A stretch of 64,000 bases of DNA from Dendrolimus kikuchii (taxonomy: Eukaryota; Arthropoda; Insecta; Lepidoptera; Lasiocampidae): contig CM034407.1 of the NCBI GenBank assembly GCA_019925095.2, positions 18,358,710-18,422,709 on the forward strand. Direction: 5' to 3'. Shown one piece after another: positions 1 through 10,239 of this stretch. Below the pieces are notes generated by a model, which was not told the origin of the DNA, made no database searches, and saw only the letters and a list, made by a program, of their open reading frames with translations. Every line of letters starts with the position of its first letter. Within the stretch, counting starts at the first letter, position 1. The translations under genes were made by a program, and so were the position numbers.

Positions 1-609
1 GGCTGGAAAACGATAAGACGAGTCTGCTAGGGGAAGCTGTGTCGAGTCGAGGAGTGGAACAACGTCAGGTAACATTGTTAATGGTAAAAGACCTGTCAAA
101 TCTGGTAGAATGTATGCCTTTGCGCTAATTACTGGGACTTCGGTGTGAATAGGGCGGAATGTGATGGTAGTTGAAGAACTAGAGTTTTGAGTCTGTTGAT
201 TACCGACTCCTGTAATTTTTAGTTCTGTGTGCTCGACAGGCAAACGTAATTTTTGTGTCATAGTTTTAGTTAACAAGGTTAGCATGGAACCGCTGTCTAA
301 TAATGCTCTTGCCTTATGAAATACTCCAGCGTTGTCTGCTAGTTCTAGGGACACAGTGGGTAATAAAACTGGTGGATCGTGTACTGTAATGTGCTGAGTA
401 TGTGCTGAAATATGACTGTCATTTTGGTTAGCTTTATCAGAGGAAGTAACAGGGCTGCCGGGCAAGTGATTATTATGATAAACTTTATTATCATAGTGCT
501 GAGTATGAAACTGGGATTTATTTTGTTTACGTGATGTAGTGGATGGTGTATATTGTAGCGATGGTATGGGTGGGTGTAGTGTAGTATTGTGTAAGTGAGT
601 AGCAGGTAG
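1..609 (-). CDS. pol: BEL/Pao pol, aspartic protease part (continues beyond window)
   Basis: This is the open continuation of the gag frame beyond the TGA at 610-612. About 203 codons are free of stops and run off the left edge. A retropepsin-like motif ARALLDSGSM, with its aspartate codon at 295-297, matches the DUF1758/A17 protease that follows gag in BEL/Pao elements. The first 70 or so codons are low-complexity linker rich in H, Q, N and T. There is no separate ATG at its start, so translation would need readthrough of the TGA, or the TGA is a point mutation. Reverse transcriptase, RNase H and integrase are outside the window. Confidence 0.8.
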
Positions 610-615
610 TCATTG
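607..615 (-). other. In-frame TGA in a readthrough-type context
   Basis: On the minus strand the codons are CAA-TGA-CTA. TGA followed by CTA is a known stimulatory context for stop-codon readthrough in eukaryotes and some RNA viruses. Here it separates gag from protease in one frame. The sequence context is seen directly; the recoding role is inferred. Confidence 0.55.
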
Positions 616-2094
616 TTGTGAATTAATAGGTGAATTACGACGAGAAGAGTTTCTTGATTCCGTGGTTGGGCGGGTGTGTTCTTGTCCTCTTAGTTGTGGG
701 GGCAAGAGGTGAGAATTGTCATATGTGGGTGATTCAAAGCCACTGCGATGTAAGGTGGTATGGTGTTTCTCGCTATCACATTCTCTACACCGTCCTGTGG
801 ATCTGCACTCGTCAGAGTAATGGGGTCCTAGACACTTACGGCACCGTTCATGAGCTTGGATAAAATCCCAGCGCCCTTGCGTAGGCTGTCTTAGGTATTC
901 ACCGCAGTTCAGCAACCTGTGTCCTCTAACGTGACACCAAGGGCAGTAATAATTATTGGTCGGTGCTGGTGGGTGGGCGGAATCTTGTGCTATGGGCTCG
1001 AAATATTGTGTAGACTGTGGGTATCCTTGAGCGTACTGTACAGGGTACGCTTGACTTTGTAGAGGATATGCAGGGCGCGTTAAAGGTGGGCGGACGGAAG
1101 TAGTGGGCTGAAAACGAACGTGCCGAATTTCTGGTCTGGGTGCAGAAGCGCGTGGTTGGTACCGTGCTGAGGGAGAAGCACGTTCAGTTTGTCTGTATGT
1201 CGGGCTGAGGGGAGGGGGGGGTGGGTTATATGTCTCAGTTTCTGTGCAACGTGCATGGTCTTCTAAGAATGTGATTACATCCTTTAAGGTGGGCAGAGTG
1301 TCTGAAGACCCATGCGTTCGTTCAAATAATGTGCGAAGCTCGCCCTTTAACTTCCGCACTACTATTGACACTAGGACGTAGTCTGAGTCATGTAGTGGTA
1401 AGTTTAGGTTTTTAAGCGCCGATTGGGTTGAAATAAGAGGGGCTAAAAATAACTGTCTGATTTGTGAGCGGGTGGTGATGTGGGGTAACTCTAGTATCAT
1501 ATCTATAAACCTATCAATGAGAACTCGGCGATTTTCGTAGCGATTGGCAAGTGTTGTCATCGCTACATCGTAGTTCTCATCGGTAACCTTGAGGTGTGAT
1601 ACCATACTGAGAGCTTCTCCGGAGAGGCAAGAAAATAAATAGTGTAATTTAACTGCACCTGACAAATTACCGGCAGTGTCCGTAAGGCTTTTGAAAATAG
1701 TTATGAAAGATGGCCAATCCTCAAGCTTGGAAGAAAATTTGGGTAGATCTATTTTGGGCAGAACAGTAGACGTGGAGAATGTGGGCGAGCTTGGTTTGAT
1801 GCTTGAGCTGATGGTGATGTTTGCCACCAAAATTTTTTCATATGCTTCTATAGCCGAGGTGTAGTAGTCAAAGTACCATTTTTCCACTTTGTCGTCAAGG
1901 TCTTTAGAGTCCAAGATCTCATAATATACTGTATCCAACTTGCCCTTTATATCGTCCAATTTTGTAAAGCGCCCTATGAAATCGTTTACACTATACTTTT
2001 TGTCTCCTTTTAATATAAGGTTAGCTATCTCTAATAGGAAAGTTATGTACTTATGGGTTTGCATAAAGATGGCAGATTGCGATTTGGTAGGCAT
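610..2094 (-). CDS. gag: BEL/Pao retrotransposon gag
   Basis: Gag-like protein of a BEL/Pao LTR retrotransposon, 494 codons from an ATG at 2094. It would form the particle that packages element RNA. A DUF1759-type gag region lies at about residues 110-260 (start PKIDLPKFSSKLEDWPSF). A proline-rich linker follows, then three zinc knuckles: CX2CX4HX4C at about 384-397, CX2CX3HX4C at about 418-430 and CX2CX4HX4H at about 436. The frame ends at TGA (610-612), but the same frame stays open to the window edge and carries the protease, so this looks like the first part of one gag-pol frame. No frameshifts were seen. The family is clear; whether the element is active cannot be told, because most of pol and the second LTR lie outside the window. 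Confidence 0.88.
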   Translation of the reverse strand: MPTKSQSAIFMQTHKYITFLLEIANLILKGDKKYSVNDFIGRFTKLDDIKGKLDTVYYEILDSKDLDDKVEKWYFDYYTSAIEAYEKILVANITISSSIKPSSPTFSTSTVLPKIDLPKFSSKLEDWPSFITIFKSLTDTAGNLSGAVKLHYLFSCLSGEALSMVSHLKVTDENYDVAMTTLANRYENRRVLIDRFIDMILELPHITTRSQIRQLFLAPLISTQSALKNLNLPLHDSDYVLVSIVVRKLKGELRTLFERTHGSSDTLPTLKDVITFLEDHARCTETETYNPPPPPLSPTYRQTERASPSARYQPRASAPRPEIRHVRFQPTTSVRPPLTRPAYPLQSQAYPVQYAQGYPQSTQYFEPIAQDSAHPPAPTNNYYCPWCHVRGHRLLNCGEYLRQPTQGRWDFIQAHERCRKCLGPHYSDECRSTGRCRECDSEKHHTTLHRSGFESPTYDNSHLLPPQLRGQEHTRPTTESRNSSRRNSPINSQQ

Positions 2095-2148
2095 GACGAT
2101 GAGAAGTGCACAATAAGAAAAGGAAAAGCAAACGAAAAAAAAAAAAAA

Positions 2149-2191
<43 letters not shown>

Positions 2192-3037
2192 AATGCTAAT
2201 AAAGAACACGCAAGAAAGCAGCCAGAGAAACGTAAGAAATACGAAATAAATAAAAATGATTAGGAAAAAAAATATATATCAAACTGTCGTGTGCGCTGAG
2301 TCTTAATAAACACGAAGCTATATATAAGCTATAAAAGTTGCACGGCAAGCTAACCACACCGAGTGAAACGAATATAATATTCAATATTATTATATCGATC
2401 CGATATCACGTTTAGTGCAAGTATTCGAGAATAGGTGTGCTGAATAAAGTACAGAATACGTACTCGAGGTTATATTAACCTACCTACGTACCAAAAAATA
2501 GTTATCGTGTAGCAATTTGCGTAATTATCTGAGGAATGTGGAATGGGTATTCAAATATATAAGGGCAGAAGTAATATGTTTATAAGAAAACAAAAAAGAA
2601 AAAACAAGGGCAGAAAACGGGTAAATGGGCAGATTGATAATGATTGTTTATTTAACTTTTTAGGTATGCGAAAATTTACAATTTGGTTTGAATTAACCAT
2701 AAAATGGCAAAATACGGTTGTTGCAGACTGTATAAATAGGTCGCCAGTTGGAATATTCGGTTCGAAAGACCATATGATCTGGCCGATTGCCAGATTTCAA
2801 GGGTGCAAGGGTAAGAGGGAATGGAGATAAATGGACTCACCCGTAATAATATGAGCTGAGTAACCGGAGCGTCTGCGATACAGGAGCAGCAGTGCGTGTT
2901 CTCTTGTTATATATCTCCCGCTTCACAACTAGATTCACTTGCCACTTATCACCAAGCTCTTGGAACCCGGTTAGTATTGCAATTGGGTGGATATCTCAAA
3001 GCGCGATGCGTGAATGTCTTTACGACGGATCGTTACA
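2095..3037 (-). mobile_element. BEL/Pao 5' leader and probable 5' LTR
   Basis: This is the upstream part of the minus-strand BEL/Pao element. A TGT start expected of an LTR is read at 3037 (TGTAACGATCCGTCG). A TATA-like CTATTTATA lies near 2735-2745 and AATAAA at about 2647-2652, both on the minus strand. The LTR end and primer site could not be fixed because the second LTR is outside the window. An A18T36 tract lies in the leader just before gag. Confidence 0.45.
2135..2188. repeat. A18T36 homopolymer pair
   Basis: Eighteen A residues are directly followed by 36 T residues, a self-complementary tract 40 bases upstream of the BEL gag start. It may be a collapsed or expanded simple repeat. 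Confidence 0.9.
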
Positions 3038-3038
3038 T

Positions 3039-3533
3039 CCAAAGTAATAAATCCGGATATTATATATATTATCTAACCATTATTTATAATGTCTACTCAA
3101 TTTAGATAAAGTGATTCTGTGATTGACACAGAATTAATCACATTAAATAGCAAGTTTATATAATATCTTCGAAGACTTGGCTAATGTAATAAAACAAGTA
3201 GGTATAGGTAAAGATTATAAAATTATATTTCAATTTGCCTAAGAATTAAAATAACATTGTCATAGATAATAATTCTACGTTAATTGACATTGTTATAAAG
3301 TTATTTAACTTTAATTTATAAAGTAAATTTAAAGCTCACTAGCCATAAAACAAAATTTAAAAAAAAAACAGAGATCAATACAAGTATTTGGTATCACTCT
3401 TTAAAGACTACAATAATAAAATATTTAAAATGAATTGACACGAATTAACTGGGTCATAATTATTATTTATCCTTCAAGCGGGATGAAGAGCGGGAGGGGT
3501 ATAAAGTCAGTTAGACCGTATTTATTACTTTGG
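3039..3533. repeat. Inverted repeat arms beside the BEL LTR
   Basis: CCAAAGTAATAAA at 3039-3051 is inverted at 3521-3533, and the nearby ATCCGGATA motif recurs at 3562-3570. This is probably a decayed MITE into which, or next to which, the BEL element inserted. Confidence 0.35.
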
Positions 3534-3539
3534 CTAACT

Positions 3540-5080
3540 TTGACCGGCTATTATGAATAATATCCGGATAAAGTGATTAATTTATCACATTGTCTAGTCA
3601 ATTTTGCTATTATATATAATGACCAGTCATTATGTATAATAGCTATTTAATCACTATGACTGTAACATATACATCTTCACTAAGAACATGAAGTCATCGC
3701 TAGACACTTGTTTAATTCAACAACATATTGTTCCCCGGAACACAATACGCGTAGCACAATATCTGTAACTTATAACAGTATTAAGTAGACGAAGTTTGAA
3801 AAAAAATAGACGTAATTATGCAAACCATATAGGCAAAACTTAGACAAAAATAAGAACAACAACTTTGCCAAAAATAAGATAGATAACTTTTAATGTACAC
3901 CAAATCATAGATAAACCGAAGTAGAAACGTGCAAAAAAAAATAATAAAACGAGCGGCTTTATCGCTAAAAAGCAGTCACTCTCAGGCAACCCTTGGCAGA
4001 GATTGACAGATTTTTAATACTAACGGTGGTGCAGTCTTACGAGTTGCAGTTGAATTACTATAGAATTTATTAGAACTATACAAACACGTATAACACAGTT
4101 ACAAATATAACTGAACACAACCAGTGCAAACGTAATGCACGATTCAATAACACGAGCAAAGTCCGTCACTAACGTTTTGCTTCGCTTGTGGCTATCGCTA
4201 GACTGCCGATCTCTCCATTGGGCCATTGCTTTATACTGCACCGATACAATATGGCTGCCCAACCGCGTAGACCGAATTTCTTAGAATCAGTTCTACACAC
4301 CTGGCTAATGACTGCCATAAAAGATTACAATACACAATGGGCTGTTTTCTAATCACATAGTAAACAAATAAGTCCAAATGCGGAAAGGTAATAAAATGTG
4401 CTTTTATGGTATGCAGGTGTGAATCCACTTTTGTCGGTCGTAAGAATATATATGGACCTAATGCTTCTAAACTGATTTTTAAATCACGGTAAGTAAGGAA
4501 GGATTTAGCTTGTCTTATAGTAATAGGTATCATAAAAACAAGACGACAATTGGACCTACTTATGCAAAACAGAACCAATCCATAAACATGCCAAAATTGG
4601 GTTAAGGGTGCAGAAGGCTTTCAAAATGCACCTTCTATCGACTCAATAAGAATCGTAACGAGCTGACAACATTTACAGAATAAAACATTTTTATCACAAA
4701 GTAGCTAACCCACACAACACCAAGAGTATATTACTATTTTTGTTTGATTACCATGTAATTTGAAATTATTTACATTAAAATTGTACTTGAATATATAGGA
4801 CAAAATATAATATACAATATTCTAAATTTTTTCCCAAAATATAGACATGTTTTTTTGCATTCAAAATTTTAATAAAAACGGCTTTTTCTCAAAACTGTCA
4901 GTATGCAGGTTGGTTCCATTTTGCATAAGTAGTTCCAATTGTTAAGTATTTGCGCATGCTATACATAGAACGATTTAAAATCTCGCTTTTATATATATTA
5001 AAAGATCCAAACTATCTTTCTTTAATAAATAGATAACACTATATTGCTCACCAAAATAACAAACACAAAAAAAACTTGAG
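3540..5080. other. AT-rich intergenic DNA, no gene seen
   Basis: No coding region was recognised. Short open frames have no domain motifs. The stretch 4140-4265 is less AT-rich and looks unique, but no promoter or exon could be defined in it. Confidence 0.6.
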
Positions 5081-5101
5081 AGGTGTCAAGGGACACCCGG
5101 A

Positions 5102-5300
5102 TGGAACGAAGTTCCTTTCGATTAATTAGTGAAGGAATTGTAATTGGAATTGAGAGAGAGACAGACAGACAGACAGACAAACATGCGACGCCGCACAGCT
5201 TACAATAGCTTACTATAGCAAAAAGTGTCGTGACAACTTTTCGTAAGAATTTTTTCCGTCTAGCCCCCTTTCACAACGCGCGATAAGGAACTTCGTTCCA
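5102..5300. mobile_element. Short MITE with TGGAACGAAGTTCC ends
   Basis: Exact 14-bp inverted ends lie at 5102-5115 and 5287-5300 around a 199-bp unit. A short GACA microsatellite (about 5159-5180) lies inside. There are no coding signals. Family unassigned; non-autonomous by size. Confidence 0.55.
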
Positions 5301-5449
5301 ATACATTACTTACAATATTTTTAGGCAAAACAATGGGCGGCCTTATCGCTTAGCGCGATCTCTTCCAAGCAACCTAACTTATAGGATATTCTTAGCTAAT
5401 TTCGCGACGTAAGTGGTGCATAAAATATATTACTTATTACTCAACGTAT

Positions 5450-5702
5450 TTTAATAATAATAATAATAATCGGCAGACAAACACACACATTGTATATCCC
5501 CAAATTAAGCAAGTTACGCTTGTGTTATGGGGTAATATACAACGGTCTACTCTGGGGCCGATCCCAGACACCCAGACCATAGTAAATAACGGAGAAAATA
5601 CGTTTCCGAAATTTACTATACCAGGATCCGAACCCGGAGCCTCTGCGTTGAAGTGAGGTAGGCCGGCAAAGGCTTAGCCCGCTCAACCACAGAGGCCGTC
5701 AA
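5450..5702 (-). mobile_element. tRNA-derived SINE, family A
   Basis: Read on the minus strand, it starts GGCCTCTGTGGTTGAGCGGG (A-box-like) and has a B box GGTTCGGATCC about 50 bases in. It then runs to a conserved 3' body ending near CAAACACACACATTG and an ATT-repeat tail at 5450-5470. That is the standard layout of a tRNA-derived SINE. The tRNA-like head is not a functional tRNA gene. Related copies lie near 11200, 14500, 37600 and 61200. Confidence 0.82.
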
Positions 5703-5704
5703 AT

Positions 5705-6140
5705 TTTGAGAAACAAGTTTATTTGATTATTCGACACAGCTTCTTATGAATATTCTAGTTATCTCAAAATTGTCATCCTGTTGGGTTCATTTCGGGTTGC
5801 ATAATTACGTCTATATTTAGTTGTGGTATCTCTATAATCAAGATAGTATAAAACATAATCAGGAAATTTGCTTCAATCTTCATTTATCCTACAAAACCTT
5901 TAGATGTTTGCAAGATAAGCAACAAACTAACTTCAAAGATTAACAATTTGCTGACCAAAGTTTAATCACCAACATTTCGCAAGTTACTGAAGCATTAACG
6001 CAAACCGTCAATAACCGATAGCTATAAACTACACGCCTTGTTTGACGTATTTTGCTTGCAAATAAACCAACGTCTATCGTTTATTATGTATTTGATAGCT
6101 TTACGTCAGATGTGAGCAACTATTTAGTATTTATTATAAA
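5705..6140. other. AT-rich spacer
   Basis: Nothing recognised between the SINE and the palindromic MITE. Confidence 0.5.
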
Positions 6141-6141
6141 A

Positions 6142-6410
6142 TACTTCGTTTAAAAAAACCGCCTTCAAAAACTAAAAAGTATAAAATAACTTATTTCTAA
6201 AGCTATTATTATTAATATATATTATCTAAAACATCTTAAAGTCGGTGCTTAATAATTTTCAAAATATAGTAATTTTTATGTTTTACTTTGCACCGACTTC
6301 AAGATGTTTTAGATAATATATATTAATAATAATAGCTTTAGAAATAAGTTATTTTATACTTTTTAGTTTTTTAGTTTTTGAAGTCGGTTTTTTAAACGAA
6401 GTTTTTTAAT
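6142..6410. mobile_element. Near-perfect palindromic MITE (ACCGACTTCAA type)
   Basis: Two arms of about 105-115 bp, roughly 6142-6250 and 6290-6410, are almost exact inverted copies around a short loop. The arms carry the AAGTCGGT motif and AT-rich blocks such as TTATTTCTAAAGCTATTATT. RNA from it would fold into one long hairpin. Related, more diverged elements lie at about 32150-32880, 35640-35870 and 53090-53420. Confidence 0.8.
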
Positions 6411-6419
6411 TTTTTTGTT

Positions 6420-6715
6420 ACTTTTTAGTGTCTAGGTATGTATGGGTAGACTTACGAAATGTGCCGCGCTCCTTAAAAAATATAGGTCCCAAGAAACGGA
6501 AACAAAAAAAGTTCGTAAAATGAAAACTACTGGTCCAAACTATGTTAAATTTTTAGGGGATCAAATGGCAGCTATTCCGCGTCGAACAAAAAAAGAATCA
6601 CGTAAATCGGATCATAAATCTCGGAGTAATCGGTGAACATACATAAAAAAAAAGATCCCGACGAATTGAGAACCTCCTCCTTTTTTTGAAGTCGGTTAAA
6701 AAAGAAAGACAAACA
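6420..6715. mobile_element. Decayed end of the same ACCGACTTCAA repeat family
   Basis: It carries GAATTGAGAACCTCCTCC and TTTTTTTGAAGTCGGTTAAA, a module seen again in inverse orientation near 53110-53160. A 64-codon basic frame inside it (6442-6636) is judged fortuitous. Confidence 0.55.
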
Positions 6716-7060
6716 GAGACTGTACATAACAGAGCGGCTTATGAAAGACACCTTTAGTATTGTAATTTTCTGAACTGAAACTTTTATATATACGGGTGTA
6801 TTAGGATTTTTTCTGTCACGAAAAAACGTTACGGCCGTGGTGAAAGGCAGCATAATTTTAGAGAAGACGTGGTGAGAGGCTGCATAATGTTAGAATATAC
6901 TATGGATGTTTTTACTGGTTCCGGATCGAATTCATTTTTTTTTTGTTTGATAAAATAATTAAAATGTACCTAACCTAACTGAATCATACTTTGCTTACTG
7001 CAAACTTACTTCGATTTTTCACAGGTTTACTAACTGCGAAAAATCAAAATGTGAAACTTC

Positions 7061-7164
7061 AACGGACAAGTGGAAAAACGAATCGCAACGGACAAGTGGA
7101 AAAACGAATCGCAACGGACAAGTGGAAAAAGGGATGGCAACGGATAAGTGGAAAAACGAATCGC
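7061..7164 (+). repeat. 26-bp minisatellite, four units
   Basis: Units start at 7061, 7087, 7113 and 7139. Each is about 26 bp and begins AACGGACAAGTGG. Unit 3 carries several substitutions near its end. Confidence 0.9.
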
Positions 7165-7345
7165 ATCATCATCAACGCAGGAAGAAGTGTACCTATACAG
7201 GTGTCATTAAGGAGAGATTATTACTAGAATGCAAATAACGGGAATGAGAAAGATGTAGGTAATCAAAATGTTCCTTTAAATAAGCAGGATATATTATATA
7301 ATACTCTGAATACAATCTGTTAGTACATAGTATCATAGTACTTCT

Positions 7346-7680
7346 ATCCGTGCAGGAACGGAGAAAGAATACAATTTCCTGCGGCCGGGCGGCCTGTCGT
7401 AAGAGGCGACAAAACAACCCACAGCCAGGTGGCTGTGGGTTGTTTTGTCGCCTCTTACGACACTGGCACTGGATGGCTACCACCCCTGGTCTAGAGTATG
7501 TCGCCATAACAACCTTGAGTTGTGTTCCGGCATTAGTGACCAGGTTCCAGTCTCCCTTAAGAGAGCAGCAGCGCATTTGTAGCACTTTTGGTGTTGCAAA
7601 TGTCCATAGGCGATGGTAACCGCTTTCCATCAAATGGGCCGTCTGCCTGTCTGCTGAACTCCTGCAATAAAAAAAAAATA
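7346..7680 (+). mobile_element. SINE-like element (GTCGTAAGAGGCGAC family), copy with foldback
   Basis: About 310 bp, from a sharp 5' start TCCGTGCAGGAACGG to CAATAAA plus an A-rich tail. Inner landmarks are GTCGTAAGAGGCGAC, ACCAGGTTCCAGTCTCCC (weakly B-box-like) and GTGTTGCAAATGTCCATAGG. Copies share the same 5' start, as expected of a SINE. No good tRNA, 7SL or 5S head was recognised. All three forward frames and part of the reverse are often open, which argues against real coding. In this copy the middle is replaced by a perfect foldback (7395-7462). Confidence 0.72.
7395..7462. repeat. Perfect 33-bp inverted repeat with 2-nt spacer
   Basis: The arm 7395-7427 (starts TGTCGTAAGAGGCGAC) is exactly reversed at 7430-7462, with GG between. 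Other copies of the family lack the second arm, so it arose within this copy. Confidence 0.95.
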
Positions 7681-8039
7681 AAAAAAATAGTACGAGTTTA
7701 AAGTGAAACGTTTTGCCGTCCTAGGATTCATTGGGATTATTTTCCACTGCGACTCCGTCGTGTTTTGATTGGTGAACAGTGACCCGACGATACATGATCG
7801 ACGAGGCGTCTTATTTACAAAACACAGGTGTCGATTTGGTGCCTATCATTTGAAACTGAGGCGTCGACATACTAACGTTTAATTAGACGGCAATTAAAAT
7901 CTTCATACAGTATGGAAATTTATTTATACATATTAATATTAATTAAAAATCTAAAATATCCTATAAATAAACCTAACTTAAAAATATATATAGAATAGTA
8001 AAAAAACTAAAATTAAAATAAAATCTATATTAAAGCCCG

Positions 8040-8320
8040 TCCAGCCCCACCAGACCACTGTCGCTGGGCATTGTACCTAGAAGGCTGGCAGCATTACCTC
8101 GCTGGATACAAAGGCTAATCCTTTGAGCGAGGTAAGCTCCAGCCTTCCGATCTCCTGTTTTGGCGACTAGGCGTTTTTTAATTATTTTAAATAATTTGTG
8201 GGCACTGGGCCCCCATGGGCCCAAAGTCTCCACCTCAAACGGCTCAAATATGTAACCTGTTCCAAGGGTTACATATTTGAGGTTTTCGGCAGAAGTGGCA
8301 GTGCGACCGGCCCCAACTTT
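8040..8320 (-). pseudogene. LINE C-terminal remnant with ETLGPWGP module
   Basis: The minus-strand frame reads KYVTLGTGYIFEPF, then VETLGPWGPSAHKLFK, then GDRKAGAYLAQRISLCIQRG and NAASLLGT. As I recall, this module often lies near the C-terminus of certain invertebrate non-LTR reverse transcriptases. No polymerase motif is left, so this is a 5'-truncated tail. Further copies of the module lie at about 11540-11760, 53845-54345 and 54930-55075. Confidence 0.55.
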
Positions 8321-8375
8321 GGAAATTCATACAGTTGCTTCAGTTATTATTCTAACTTTTCCTTCCTGTACATTT

Positions 8376-8596
8376 ATAAGGCGGTGATCTGTTACAAACG
8401 TACTAGACTTCGTATGGCGTGACGCTGTACACTATCGACGAATATTTGTTATGAAAATGTACTAAATAGTGATTTCTCTCAAACGCCTGATCAAAAGACC
8501 ACTGAAATGCGTTTTCAAAATAAGCATTCCTCAGCTGCTAATAGCGTCACTTCGTATACAGCGTAAAACGTTTGTAACAGACGATCGCCTAAGGTG
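8376..8596. mobile_element. Decayed inverted-repeat element
   Basis: TGATCTGTTACAAACGT near 8384-8400 and the sequence near 8560-8590 are imperfect inverted copies, along with nearby TTCGTATGGCGTGACGCT. This is probably a MITE remnant; its ends are not resolved. Confidence 0.4.
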
Positions 8597-8782
8597 CGCT
8601 CAAGCCTATGAGGCTACGTGCGCACTACGATTTAACAATACTGGACTTGGTTGTGAAAGGATGAGTCATCATCAACCACTACTATAATAAATAAATATGA
8701 ATCAATTGCGTCCTTCAATTTATATGAATCAATCAAAATGATCCATATAAACGTAAACTGAAATCATAAAGACACTAGCCTT

Positions 8783-8925
8783 AAGAACAGACGAGCTTGC
8801 ATGACAAGAGTTATGAATGTCAAAGAGGCAAGTGAGGTGTGTAAGAATAAGCCTAAATGGCACTCTGTTGTTCGTGCCTACCCCACAAGGGAACTGGCGT
8901 GAAGTTATGTATGTATGTATAAAGA
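8783..8925 (+). mobile_element. RTE-like LINE 3' end, family A
   Basis: It encodes the last residues of a reverse-transcriptase tail (ACMTRVMNVKEASEVCKNKP...YPTRELA stop). The stop TGA is followed after six bases by a TATG-repeat tail. The copy is severely 5'-truncated. The longest copy in the window is at 26936-27520. Confidence 0.75.
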
Positions 8926-9539
8926 CACTAATTCATTCATTCGATACCGTCGTGTTCGTTCAGTTATGTGCCTTTCTACTACTACATTTATTGATAATGA
9001 AACAGCTAAATTTACTAATAACGATTAGATTCACCTGTAACAATAACAACTGCAAAATAAACAAGAATTCGCCACAAAGGCAGGCAAAGGAATCTAGTCC
9101 ATACAGCCAATTGTGATGTTTAAGTCTTCGTATAATAATAGCCTGTGTTTGACGGCTGGTAACACTGTTTTTATTTTTAATAGAGGGTATGAAAAAAGAT
9201 AATTGAATCGATACTGTGCGATACACTTGGTCATTGATGTTACGACTTCAAAACCTAAAAAAGAGCCTTTATCCTGTTTGAAACGCGCAAGTAGATATAA
9301 GTGCCCTGATAATTGCGAATCAGACAAATTGGAAAAGGAGGAATATAGTTAAGGAGTCCATGATTAAGTTGTAGGGGCTAAATTGTGAACCGCTTGTTAA
9401 AATGCAAGTAAAAGCCATGCTAACTAAGTTTTGTTACGTATTATGGTAAAGGAAATAGATGATTATGTTCGTAAATATTAAATCGTTGTTTTTCTATTGC
9501 GAACCCATTAAACTTGCGAGTGTTCCTTACACCTATTCT

Positions 9540-9935
9540 CCTATAACGCATCACCAAATATTTTAATGTAAGGTCCTTAGAAAAAGGAATCTGGTAACAC
9601 ACGATCCAGCCACAGCCTTTATATTCTCCTTGGATTGGCAACACAACTTTGACTAGAAAGGAATTAATAACAGCTGTATGACTCAGATCTGGACACATTC
9701 CATGCAACGAATTCTTGTATTTAGTTCACAGAATTATTTTCCCAAGCTGTGAAACTTGCAACACTGTCGATAATTTGTATCATATATTGATAGAATGCGT
9801 TCAGAATGACACTTTTAGACAAAGTTGTGGGATCAATTTAAGGCTATTAGGTCAAATTAATAGTATTCTGGCAGACTCATCTTCGAATGATGCCAGTATT
9901 CTGTATAAACTGGTAGATATCCGTTGTCTCCGTGC
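9540..9935 (+). pseudogene. LINE RNase H/C-terminal remnant
   Basis: With two stops and a frameshift ignored, the plus strand reads LRSGHIPCNEFLYL then SCETCNTVDNLYHILIECV. This is the zinc-knuckle-like CX2CX7HX4C tail typical of Jockey/I-type LINE ORF2. There are no RT motifs upstream. A SINE-like element starts directly after it. Confidence 0.55.
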
Positions 9936-10237
9936 AAGAACGGAGAAAGAATAAAATTTCCTGCGGCCTGGCGGCCTGTCGTAAGAGGCGACAAAACAAC
10001 CCACAGCCAGGAGGTAGGACATTTGCCCGACTGGATGGCTACCACCCCTGGTCTAGAGTATGCCGTCATAACAACCTTGAGTTGTATTCCGGCATTAGTG
10101 ACCAGGTTCCAGTCTCCCTTAAGAAAGCAGGAGCGCATTTGTAGCACCTTTGGTGTTGCAAATGTCCATAGGCAATGGTAACCGCTTTCCATCAAGTGAG
10201 CTGTCTGCTTGTCTGTTGAACTCAAGCAATAAAAAAA
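9926..10237 (+). mobile_element. SINE-like element, full-length copy
   Basis: Runs from TCCGTGCAAGAACGG to CAATAAAAAAAA without the foldback found in the 7346 copy. It is a good reference for the family consensus. Confidence 0.75.
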
Positions 10238-10239
10238 AA

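Noticed and set aside
5640..5702. tRNA gene suggested by A- and B-box-like sequences
   Set aside because: The tRNA-like head is followed by a conserved SINE body and ATT tail and occurs in several copies, so it is a SINE. The same holds for 49460-49498 and related copies.
6442..6636. 64-residue very basic ORF
   Set aside because: It lies inside a decayed ACCGACTTCAA-type repeat with no independent coding evidence.
9924..10181. Open frames of 65-120 codons in the SINE-like copies, similar between copies
   Set aside because: Two or three frames and the reverse strand are open together. The similarity follows from DNA homology, no start is conserved and indels shift all frames.
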